Positions 23,301 to 35,300 of a DNA stretch of 64,000 nt are shown piece after piece (position 1 is the stretch's first letter; each line of letters starts with the position of its first letter). The position numbers were made by a program, and so were the translations under genes. The DNA is taken from assembly GCA_047967505.1 (NCBI GenBank), contig CM106539.1. One strand, 5' to 3'. The notes under the pieces were generated by a model. The model was not told where the DNA came from. It saw only the letters and a program-made list of their open reading frames with translations, and did no database searches. The DNA comes from Dipteris shenzhenensis. Taxonomy: Eukaryota; Polypodiophyta; Polypodiopsida; Gleicheniales.

Positions 23301-26300
23301 GAACTGCTTGGTCGAATCAGGCCTTTTTGCAACAGATCTTCAATTTGTTTTTCTACCTCCTCCATTTCTATCCTGTTCATCCTATATGGGGCTCTACATG
23401 GAGGGGAAGCTCCTGGCTCTAAGTCTATGGCATGATCATCTTCTCTCTCCATGGGCAATTCGAATGAGTCATCTCTTGAAAATCGATCCTCATAAGCTCT
23501 AAGGAACTCATTTCTCTTCCGATCTTCTTTTGAGATATGAAGATCTCGTGAATCCCCCTCTTTTTACCAATCTTTTGGCTTGGGTAGGAGTAATCAATGG
23601 AATTGTATACACGTCCCGATCCCCTACAATCCTTATGTTTTCATCCTTATGTACAAAGCAACAATGATGAGTATGAGGATGAATAGCAGGGTTAAAATCA
23701 TACCGCCATGGTTTACCTAGTATCATGTCAACGTCTTGTAAAGGGGCTACTAGAAAATCCCTTCGATCTCTATATTTTTGTATACGAAAAGGAATATTTC
23801 ATACTATGGATGTGTCTTCTTCATTGTGTCCCCTAAAAGCTCCTGAAAGCGACATGTTTTTTATAGGTTCTGGTTTAAGATGGAGTAATTTTGCCAATCT
23901 ATCACTTACTAAGTCATAATTACATCCATCATCTAGGAGAACCACTATTCTCTGTCCATTCACGAATCCATACACCTTAAAAAGATCATGAGGCCCAAAG
24001 GTATTGGCTGAATGGACAGCATTCACTATTGGCTCAACAGTCACAGTAGATTTCGAGGGTGACAAGGTAGAAGCCTCACCCTCCTGCTTGGATGCCTTGG
24101 CTTTCCCTTTTACTGAATTCGTCTTGGCAATCTTAGCCAAGAGAACGGGACACTTATGCCATACGTGCCCTGGCTTATGTTTCTTACAACCGAAACATTT
24201 TCCTTCCTTAATCAACTTCCTCTTCTCTTCGTCAGTCATAGAAGGAAATGGCACCCATCCAGGACGTGATTGGCTATTCACATTCCTTACAAGAGCTTTA
24301 CCCTTCCCTTTATTGTTATCCTTGGGGTAATGGAGGAAAAGGAATAAGTTCATTGTTATATGTCCCTTCCCCTTCCATTCTTTCCTTTTATTAATACAAG
24401 AGAGAAAATGTCTTGCTGTAATTTCAAAAAAGAAGGTTTATTTTATAGCAAACTTCAAGTGTTGTAGAGGTGGTGGTACTTATCCGACTCCCGCTTCGTT
24501 TGTGTTGAGAAGACACTTAAAATGACCTCCTTTCCCTTCTCTTTGAAGCTTTTCTTCTTGTATTTCTGCTGTAAACTGGTACGCTCCGTTTGGGCTACTT
24601 GTTTTGAGCGGATTGGAGCTCTAGATACCGTTATAGGGGTTACTTGATGGGTGGATCACTCCCTTAAAATCTTATTCCGATCCGACTTCCGGTTGGGTAG
24701 AACGGGAATCCCTTTTTCTCACGGTTTAAGGGTACATTCACATTGGGGGGGGGGCAAAAGAGAACACCCCGTTCGCCGTTCGCCGTTGAAGGCCAAAATT
24801 TTTCAGAAAAAACCCCTTGTCTCAGAACCTCGAGATCGGTCGATCGTGATCCTTTTCCGCCAACCTCTCTTGCGACTTCCGTCGTTCACAATTGTCGCCC
24901 TCTTCTCGTCCCGCTCGTGGATCGTCGCCGCTCTGATACCAAATGTGAAAATCCACACTTTTCGAAAATGCAAATGTGTGCAATGCATGCAGAATTTGAA
25001 TGCCGATTGGCCCTCCAATGGGGAAGAGCGCCCTCGTGAGAGTACTTGTTTCTTTTTCGACCTACATGCAAGGTGGGAGAGAGATGACGGATGAATGCAA
25101 TGTGGTAGAAAGAATGCTACGTGAGATTCACAATGAAAGGGTGATACCCTTTCATTAATGTCCCTTGAGATCACTCAAGTTCCATCTTCCCATTTACACC
25201 TACTCTTAGCCTATGACCCATGCACCTACCATTCAATGCACTCTAATGCACCCTTTCCCTTTCCTATTGCCCCTAGGACCTAGACACGTGTGTGCACATC
25301 TTTATTAATAATCATTGGCCAATGTTACATAGTTTTGGCGGTACTATTTACACCGCTTGATCGATCATAAATACAAACATATAACCGCACCATCAAATTG
25401 GCGCCTAACAATAATAAAGCTCTAATGGCTATTAATTAACTAAATAATCATTTCTCTTGTCATGACAGCGTCCTCCCCCCTCCGCCTCCCCCCTCCCCCC
25501 CCCCCCTCCGTAGTAGGTTCTTCAGCCTCCCCCCCTCCCCTCCCTCCCTTGGACCTGCCTCGACTCCCTTGCCATCGAGCAAGGGTAAGACAACGCCCCC
25601 TTTCGCTTCCACGTCGCAGTATCCCATCCCCTCCCTTCATTCAGGGGGGGAGCCAGAAGGAAGGGGCTCCTCCTCTTGGTCAGGAGCTCCCAAACTTCAG
25701 CGTGGGCATCCCCTACCATGGGACTTTTGAAGTTTGGGGCCCTGGAACTATCTAGAGATTTCGAACTCTTACCCTCTACCCCTGGAGGTAACGCTTGTGA
25801 TCTTGCAGCCCCGGAAAGGGGGTTCGATCAGTGTTGTGGGCTCCCAGACGCACCTAGTTTGGAGATTCCAGTTCGCCTCCATAGGGTTGGAGAAGTGGTC
25901 TCCAGTGGTATTTGATGCTATGTTGGGGGATTAGATTTCACGCATGATGGACGAGTGGATGCGGCCACAGGGACTAGACCTTTGGCATGCCCATGGTGCT
26001 GAAGTGAATTTTCAGTTGAGCTTCACGTGGTAGAAGCTGATGTGGTTTGGAAGTAGGGGTTATCAGATTGTTGCCTGAGGCAAAGATTGATCAGCCATAC
26101 TATTGGCCACTCCAGAAGTGTGTTGATTTGTTTGGGGTGGAAGTTTCCTGCATGATGAAGTGGACACGGAAGATTGGCATTGAGCCGGTGTCCACCCTAG
26201 TACGTCGACGTACAGACATAGACTACTCGCCCTCCAAACCCCCGGCAAAGTCACAAAAGGCAGTCTTTGTAGAACAGGCACCCACTCATAGGAGAGCCTT

Positions 26301-29300
26301 GTTTGCTGCTTCCCCGTCCTCATGAGCTAGACCATAGTGAGTTGGAATGTGCACGGGCTCCACGATCGTGCTCATAGTCAACTGTAGTACTTGATCCTTC
26401 GGCAAGAGTTTTAGAGGGTAGTGAACATCCTTTTGATATAGGAGCATATGTTCTCAGCATCAGACATCAGACGACGACACCATCTCCTTCTGTGGAGAGG
26501 TCCGAGGGTGTGGTTCCCTGTCGTAGGACAGAGCGGAGGGGTTTGCATCTCGGTCTCACAGGCGGTGGCCCAAGAGGTCTATGATCAGGGCAAGCTTATC
26601 CCAGGGCGGGCAGTTTGGATGGGAGTCAGGATGAGAGAGTCCAGGATTGGGATCGTGAACGTGTATGCCCCAGCGTCGTGCAAACAACATCGTCCGACCT
26701 TTTGGAGAAGGCCGGCAGAGTGTCTTTCAGATGTTGACTCTTGGATTGTTGGAGGAGACTTCAACAACCTGGAGTTTCGGGAGGACAAGTAGGGTGGTGC
26801 CTCATTTTTTGAGATGCCAGCAGCAGAACGGAGCACTTGGAGCAGTTCATCTTCATGATTAGTGGCAGAGACCCGTGGCGAGAGTTAGGATACTTTGAAG
26901 CCTTCTCTTCTCTTTCGGCCAGAGAAGACATGATGGATTGCTTGAGAGGCTACACCGTTTCTACATTGGGGATTGGGCACTCCATAGAGGCGGCTCTACT
27001 GGGATTTTGGCAGGCACCACAATGTCAAACCACTCTCTAGTACTTCAGCTACAACTCCGTTGAGGTCTTCTCCAAAAGGAGGTTTGCATTTTAGAGGACC
27101 TCTTGCAAGATGGGGAGATTTGGAAGGTTACAGAGGGTGCATTGGGTAGCTCCGACGGTTGGTTCGAAATTTCCTTTGGTTAGGATCAGATGACACGAGG
27201 AATACCAGAGTCAGGGTCGCTTGGCAGACAATGATCATGCCGCAAGCATTGGGAGGCTTGGGTATCATTGATCCGAAGATGCAGAGTGGAGCCCTCTTGG
27301 GCAAGTTGGTTGTGTGCGGGCTCACCTCGGGCAGAGCCTTGGAAGCTCCTCATACAATGAGGGCTTCTCAGGAACACCCCATGCACTGGGGGGCAGTGGC
27401 AACATTCTTCTTAGAGGGCCCTTCTTACGGGGAAGGGTTCCCTCTTGATGAGGACCTCCATAGAGTCTGGCAGATTAGCAGGGGGCCTCATCCGTGCTCA
27501 ACCCCATTGCAGAGAGGAGTTCAAGGGTCAGTCCCTCATTTGGCACCCGGAGATTAGGATTAGGATGGGCATATGCTCGGGCAGCGGATTCACATTGGTT
27601 GGGCACAATGGGACAATGGCCTGGCCTGCTCCTTTCGCAAATGGAGCAAATTACCCATGGAGGGAGATTGACCTAGCCATCCTTGAGTCTTGGTGGGAGA
27701 TACTTCGCGTGTAGATGGACAACAGATGGTTGGGTCAGTTTTCTCGGACTGGGGTCCCCTTGAGGATGATGATGCAGTGAGGCAGCACACAGCCTGGCTT
27801 TTTCCATGTGGGACTTGAAGGCCTACTTCAGGCACTCACTGGGAGAGACCTAGAGATGGATGGGAGTCTTGATGCGATTCATTGGCAGATGATCAAAGTG
27901 GTTGGCCGATTGGGGAAGGAGTGGCACATTGATCCTTCGAGCATCCTAGAGCAGGATACCCCCAAGTGGCGCCTTTGGCTTTGGGAGGGTAGGCCCTTGA
28001 GGGAGATCCAATGGGACCCAGAAGAGTGGTTTCGGCCCTCCAGGATCCGCCTGGCCGAAGGTGGACGAGGTACCCTTCTTTTCCTACACCACACAGATTG
28101 GCAAGAGGCTTCAGATGGACTCTTCGATTTGGATCCCTTCGAGGGAGGGGCATTGGGTGGCTCAGAGAGTGTCCCAGGAGGTCTGTTTCAGGTTTTGGGC
28201 GCATTTATGGTCTAGTTTGCGGCCGAGGAAGATCTCCTACTTCCGGTTGGCCGCCCATGGAGGCTTGCCCATGGCCCATGGTTGGAGCAGATGCGGGTGG
28301 AGGGGCAGTGTCACTATTGCTCTGTTGGATTTCTGGAGATGATCCCTCAGTGCCTTTGGAGCTGTCATAGCGCAACGAGGATTTGGATAAGAGTCCTCAG
28401 GAGTATGACCCGCATGCAGAGCCTTCAGAGGGACTACACCTGGGGGATGGTGGTTTGGTTGATCGAGGGAGGTCACATGTTTCGTATTGATGAGGTCTCT
28501 CCAACTTACTGGATACAGGGTCAGAGCATTTTGAGGATCGAGCTCCATGAGGCGGTCCATCCTGATAGCTTGGATCCTCATCTCCCTCCAAAGGATAGCG
28601 TGTGGGAGGTAGTAGCCAGTATCACGGCATGGAACATTTGGGTTGCTCGCTGTAGTCTGGTGATGGGTGAGCATCCGGTTCCACCCTCTGTTGCAAATAA
28701 AAGTTCCCATAAATTCACGTCCTCGTGACATATGTCGCTGGGGACCCTCAATGCAAGACCACATTGTCTGCGTAAAGGAGAATCCGAATGAAGGAATAGA
28801 GATGATCCTGTGCCTCTTGGTGGTCGATAAAAGTCTCTTAGCATTGCATGAATTTTTTACAATTATTCTATTCATCTTGTAAAAGAAAGAAAGTGAGCTT
28901 GTAATTGAATATTGAGAATAGAGTAGATGTTGTTGTGTTAGTTAATTGGAAAGCATTTTGCATTTTGCACATAGCACATTGTATTTTTTAATAACCACAC
29001 ATTTGTGTGGAGTTTGAAACTGCACTATGTTGTGTTTTTAGAGGATGAGTTTGGGAATGTTCCTGGATTCATCTAGGTATATGCTTGGGAGAATTAGCGG
29101 ACATGAAAATTTCACTTTGTGAAGTTTTCGTCCAAGTTGCGGCCTGCTGGTATTGCGATAATTCTTTCTATCTTAAATGGTGCGTTGCCCTATCAGCTAG
29201 ATTTAGATTTAGATGCTTGTTTGGGACAGACTAAATTATGTAGGCCATCTTTTGGTGGTTCTAGTGATGCCCTATAGGCCATGGTATGTGCCTTGTAGGC

Positions 29301-32300
29301 ATAAGTTTAGGCACTTATAGTGTTAGTGCCTTCTATGCCACATAGGACACTTAGTCCTATGTGACACCTAGGACACTTAGTCCTAGGCCTAGATACAAGT
29401 ACTTTGTACTTGTGTTTAGGAACCTTATCTAAATATTTTGACGAGACTTCTACATCGACTTCGTCCTGTACCTGCACTCTCTCTCTCTCTCTTCGTTTCG
29501 TACCTACAGTGGTATCAGAGCAGGTTTTGCTTCCAGCTCTCAAGCTCTCCTCAGCCCCCGATCACTAGTACCTTTAGTGCTGTACTGTACTGCCACAGTC
29601 CATACGTGAGCAGACCTGCATCACCCGTACCTTCTGCGTCGTCACCGTACATCCGTACTCTGCGTCGTACTGTGCAGTCATACATTGCGCAGTACCTTCC
29701 GTACTCTGCGTCATCAGTTACCTTCAGTGGTAGTTCGCCGTACGTACAGTGAGCAGTTCACCGTACGCCGTACCTGCAGTGCACCATCGTACTGTACCGT
29801 ACGTGAGAAGACCTGTGTCGTACTCGTACTCTGCGTAGTACATCCGCCGTCGTACTATACCGTACATGAGCATACTTGCGACCATACGATGCGTTGTACT
29901 CCATTTGTACGTCGTACTGTACCGTACGCCATTTCGTACCGTATTGTACGCCATTTCGTACCTTCGCTGTAAAAGGTCCTTGGTCTCACTGCAGTCATCT
30001 ACAGATTTGGGGCTTTTGCAGGACATTGAAAAATTTGGGGCTTTCACACATTTGCCCTCTTTTTGGCCTATTTGCCCTAAAAAAATTTGGGGCTTTTGCC
30101 AAATTTGCTGTTTTTGCATCAGATTGCAGTACATTGGGTCAGATTGCAGGACATTCAGTTACATTTGCAGGACATTGAGTCAGATTGATGACAATGCCAT
30201 AGTTCTCACTGGCACTTTGCAAAAAGGGCTTTATCACCTTGATCATCATTCAGCTGCACTTTCTATTGAAGCATTGGCCATTTCAGATTCACAGCTTGCT
30301 GAAACTCATCTTTGGCATGAGAGAATGGGCCATCTCAATTATAGAGCTCTTGCAAAGCTACATTCACAGCAGATGGCAAATGATGTACCTCAGACTCACA
30401 CAGTTACTAAACATGTGTGTGAAGGTTGTCTTTTGGGTAAGATGCATCGATTTCCTTTTCAAAAGAATTGTCTAAAACTCTCACAAAGGAAATTGCAGCT
30501 AGTACACAGTGATGTCTGTGGCCCAATGAGGACAAATGCCATTGGAGGATACAAGTATTTCATGACTCTCATTGATGATTTCACAAGGTATTGCTGGGTA
30601 TATCCTTTAAAGGCCAAATTTGAAGTTTTCTTATGCTTTCAGAGATGGTTGAATATGGTTGAGAATGAATCAGGATGCAAGCTTGTCTCCCTCAACACAG
30701 ATAGGGGGGGTGAGTATATGTCAAAGGAGTTTGATGCATTTCTATCCTCACGGGGCATTATTCACTCATGCACTACTCCTTACACTCCTCAGCAGAATCC
30801 TGTTTTTGAAAGGAAAAATAGGTCCACAATGGAGATGGCCAGATGCATGCTTAAGGCCAAGTCTTTGCCCAATAAATTTTGGCTTGATGCAGTAATGTGT
30901 GCCAACTATGTGCTGAATAGATCACCTACACGGGCATTAAAGACTATTACACCTTATGAAGCATGGAAAGGCAGGAAGCCTTCACTTTCACACATGAGAG
31001 TTTTTGGGTCTCTTGCATATGTTCATGTACCATCTCAGCTGAGACATAAGCTTGATGACAAGGCAATCAAATGCATATTCATTGGTTACAGCCAGGAGAG
31101 CAGAGGGTATCGGTTATATCAACCAAAGTGCAAAGATTGTACCTAGGGGCAAGGAATTAAATGCATCCCAAGAGAGGGGTGAAATGTTGCATTAGGAAGG
31201 CCCTATATGGATGACATGTGGCATCTAGATCTATCTAGGGATTTGGGGTCTGCTAAGGCTAGTGAGAGAAGAGAAGGATGATTTTTACGTGATTTTGATG
31301 ACAGCTCTCTCTCTCTTGCTTGGAAGTCTTGGCAGAATAGGCTGGGAGGAAAAATCAGGGTGCTACTCCCGTGATAAGAGATAAGGCTAGTATATAGAAG
31401 AGGAAGTTGACAGTTGGTATCAGAGCAGAAGGTTGGAGAGAGACGAATCGACGCTAGTCAGCGGAAGAAAGAAACGAATCAGAAGGCTGGCTAGTCGACG
31501 AACAGTAACGGGCTAACGGCAGTAGAGAGTCGTCGATCATACGGTGGTGCGTGAAGGTGCTACGCCGACGGACGGTAGCTGGTGACGGATCAATCGCGGC
31601 GCTCACGTGGACCCACGAACGGGCTGATGCAGCGATTCGACGAAGATAGCGTGGGGTTAGCTGGTTCGTTGACGCAAGAGATTAGTCCGTGGGCTGGGAG
31701 ATTTATCGACAGGAACGGAGAGTAAGGTTCCCGTAACCCTGACGGAACAGGGACCGTTGGAAGGCACGGCGCCGATCGATTAACTCGGAGATTGCAAAGG
31801 CTTTGGCCAGAACTGTCGATGCACAGTCACAAGGCCTTGCTGGGCCACGGGTGGTGTTTAAGGAGTTTTACATAAGTGATTCGACGAGGAGCGCAGACTG
31901 GTCGTGAACGAACCGTGACGACGGTCGATAGGCAGGTTTAACGTGGTACGTAGGCTGGGTGACGCACAAGACCTCCATCTGACGGGTTGACCTGACGGAA
32001 TACGGAATGAGGATTGATTCCTTTGGTAGATCGACGTACGCAAGCAGCTTGTGAACGGTGTGCAGGAGCAAATTGCTCGGGCTGCAAGCTGTGGGATTCG
32101 AAGTCCAGGGAGCACTTTATCTATTTTCCTTTTGGTTTTCGTTATTCCTGTTTTGTCGGAAGCAGTTAGACTTTTGTGGTTTTGGCAGTGGTCGCAGTTG
32201 ATGATGCTATAGCAAGAACAAATTATGCTTGAGCAGATGCCTGTGTGCTTCAGTTAGAATTAGACTGCAGGAATTTCCCTAGTATAGGGAAAAGCGCCAT

Positions 32301-35300
32301 CTGTGATATATGCCTGTATTAAATGCTTGATCAGTGTGAATGTGGGATTGCAAGAATTCCCTAGTATAGGGAATTGTGTTCAGAGTGTCAGTACACTGAA
32401 TTGCATCAGTTTGTAAATACAGTGTTCTAGGGGTGTTTAAAAAAAAAAAAAAAAAAAGCCCCAAAACAAAACACCTATTGAACTAAATGGAAGCAGAAGA
32501 AGGGGCTTCCAGGAGGGACCCTGGTGAATCAGGAGTCCGGCCGACCCAGCAGGGATCGCGCCCAGTAGCTCATACTTTATCTGGCAGGATTGCATTGCTG
32601 GAGGATGCCTTGCAACAGTTGTTAGCGCAGCAATTACAAGCCAACGCAGGGCAATCTGAACTTAGGAGAGTGCTACAGAGTATGTCTGCCAGACCTTCTC
32701 GAGAAGAGAAGGGAAAGGCTCCAATGGAACTGGAGTCTAGTGTTCATACGGTCAAGCCTAGGAAGGCTAAAGTGCCAAATATTGCTAATTACAGACCGGA
32801 AAAGTATTCTGGTCGGATGAACGACCGTAGCTCCGATGTCATTGAGACCTGGTTACACAAATGGGACGAGGCGTTCGCCATTTGTGAGATCAGAAATGAC
32901 ATCAAAAAGATCCGCGAGGCCACCCATATGTTTAGTGAGGCTGCGCCCATATGTTTAGTGAGGCTGCGGATCGGTGGTGGATTAAACAACAAAAAGATGG
33001 CATAGCATCCACTACCTGGGAGGGTTTTAAAAGAGAGTTCAGGAAACACTTCTTACCTCCTGACGAGGCATCCCGAGCTTGGGATCAATATAGGAACCTT
33101 CGTCAGAGAAATTTATCAGTGGCAGAATACACTGATAAGTTTCGAGAGAGTGTAATGAAGGTTGACGAACCCCTGCCTCAATCAATCCAAGTGAAAGATT
33201 TCATATTTGGATTGAATGATCGATTAAGAATGGAAGTTCGGGCTAAGTACGCGAACACGCTAGATGATGCAATAGCTATAGCCCTGAACTACGAGGATGC
33301 CAAGGGCAGCAAGCCAAGTGGGTTTGCACAGGTCGGAACCCAGTATGGGTATCCGAAGAAATCTGGGTTTAAGAAGAAGTGGGCTAGTAGAGGGAGTGGT
33401 TCGCAGCCTAGTGGTCAAGCCAAGCAGGCGAGACCGGCTGAAACTCCTAAGCCAAGTACCACCATTGGAGTGAAAAGGAAAGTAACTCCAATGGCAGCCC
33501 GGGCTTGGTCTAAGTCTCCCTTGAACCCAGAACAAAGGGAAAAAGCGAGGAGAGAAGGCTTATGCTTTGGTTGCCTTCAACCTCATCAGTGGAGAGATTG
33601 TCCACGTAATAAAGATCGTCGGATGGCTGAGATGGTGATCTCAGAGTGCGACGTGGAGATGCAGGGAAGTCCCAGAGCGGAAGAGATGCAGATTCAGCTA
33701 GCGGGATCTTCTCAGAGGTTAGTACCTTGTTTGTTCTGTGTGTCTGTTACTAAGTTAGTGACGAGTGCACCTGATAACATCCTATCTAAGCCCGCAGCAA
33801 CGGGGTATACAGCCTTCAATGATACGGAGTTAATCAAAATGAAAGGGCAAGTGGCCAGTCATGATGTCATTGTGTTGTTTGACTCAGCGTCAACTCACAA
33901 TGTGATTAACTCCAAGCTCGTGAAAAGGCTGAAATTAAAGACAAGTCCATTTGACTATGCGTATACAGTCAGGATGGCCGATGGAAGTTCAACTGAAGTA
34001 TGGGACCAAAGGGTTACCCAGTTAGAGCTTCGGATTCAGGACTATGCTGAGAAGCTTGATTTTGAAATAACCAAGCTTGCTCATGCGGATATAGCCCTGG
34101 GAATGGCGTGGCATTCTAGGAAGAATCCAGCCATTGATTGGAAAAAGCACGTGTATCAATTCAAGATGAATGATGTGCTTTATGTCTTGCGAGGTGAAAA
34201 AGATATACCTCAGGGACCGTTGGTTTCCGTGATGGAAATCAGAAAGGCTCAAGTAGAGTTTTTATACCTTTGCACAGCATCGGTAGAGTCAGTGGATGAG
34301 TCTTCGGCTAGCACTGATGTTATGCAAAGTGATGAGATGGCCAAGCTGGCTAACCTTATAACAGAGGAGTTCTCTGAATGTTTTAGGGATGAACTACCTT
34401 ATGGGTTACCTCCAGAGCGGAAAGTTCAGCATAAGATTGAACTGATCCCGGGGGCAGAACCTGTAAATAGACCTCCCTATAGAATGAGTTTTACTGAAGA
34501 AGCGGAGGTGCGTAGGCAACTGGAAGAATACCTCAACTTGGGGCAGATTCAACCAAATTTCTCACCTTTTGCTTCACCAGTGATATTAAAGAGAAAAAAG
34601 GATGATACGTTTCGCCTCTGTATAGATTACAGAGCATTGAATAATATCACTGTTAAGCACAGGTATCCGATGGCTCGGATTGATGATTTGCTAGATGCAT
34701 TACATGGAGCCGTGATTTTCAGCAAGATAGATCTTAAGTGCGGCTATCATCAGATCCGGATTAGAGCCGAGGATGTGCATAAAACCGCTTTTAGAAGCAG
34801 GTTTGGTCATTATGAGCTTTTGGTAATGCCCTTCGGACTTACCAATGCTCCAGCGACCTTCGTCATGCTTATGAACGATTTACTACGTCCGTATATCGGA
34901 AAGTTCGTAGTACATTTCATTGACGATATCTTGATATTCAGTAAAAGTGTTACTGAGCATTGTGAACACTTAAGGATAGTGTTCAGTACTTTGAGGAAAG
35001 CCAGTCTTTACGTGAATAAAAAGAAAACTATACTGTGTATGGTTAGGCTTGAGTACTTAGGGTTCATAATTACTCCACAGGGGGTAGAAATGGATCCAAA
35101 GAAAGTGGCTGCGATACTAACTTGGCCAATCCCTCAGAGTCTGACCGCGTTGTTGCGATCATTCTTGGGATTTGTCCAGTTTTATAGAAGGCATATCAAA
35201 GGATATTCCGAAATAGTATCGCCATTGGCTGATCTGACCTCAGATAAAGTACCTTTTATTTGGGGACAGAATCAACAAGAAAGTTTTAACACCATAAAAC

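Larger units (their letters stand above)
20040..25467 (-). mobile_element. Ty3/gypsy element B (chromovirus type), gag-deleted
   Basis: The element lies on the - strand. Its 5' LTR is 24944-25467 (524 bp) and its 3' LTR 20040-20582 (543 bp). The termini are TGTCATGACA...TTTTCACA in element sense. The target duplication GCGTC is exact (20035-20039 and 25468-25472). The primer-binding site is the complement of 24930-24941. It lacks the gag capsid region and has RT catalytic substitutions, so it is non-autonomous. Confidence 0.95.
7300..28880 (+). mobile_element. LINE (L1-type non-LTR) retrotransposon, split by nested insertions
   Basis: Three segments in the same orientation form one LINE of about 4.6 kb: 7300-8165 (ORF1 with start ATG at 7348), 19719-20039 (ORF1 continuation) and 25468-28880 (ORF1 end, ORF2, 3' UTR). 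The first gap is a hAT element (itself carrying gypsy A) and the second is gypsy B. Content continues across the gaps: a lysine/arginine-rich ORF1 tail before the first, and a C-rich, proline-coding tract interrupted exactly at the GCGTC duplication of gypsy B. Both ORFs have stops and frameshifts, and the RT core is deleted. A second copy of the family starts at 63241. Confidence 0.8.

Noticed and set aside
24651-25094. 147-codon + strand ORF overlapping gypsy B 5' LTR and leader
   Set aside because: Antisense to the element and crossing the LTR boundary. Part of it recurs at 19911-20190 only because of the second LTR.
27893-28875. Long - strand ORFs (up to 212 codons) across the LINE 3' half
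   Set aside because: The + strand shows recognisable zf-RVT coding; the - strand ORFs have no motif and are shadows.
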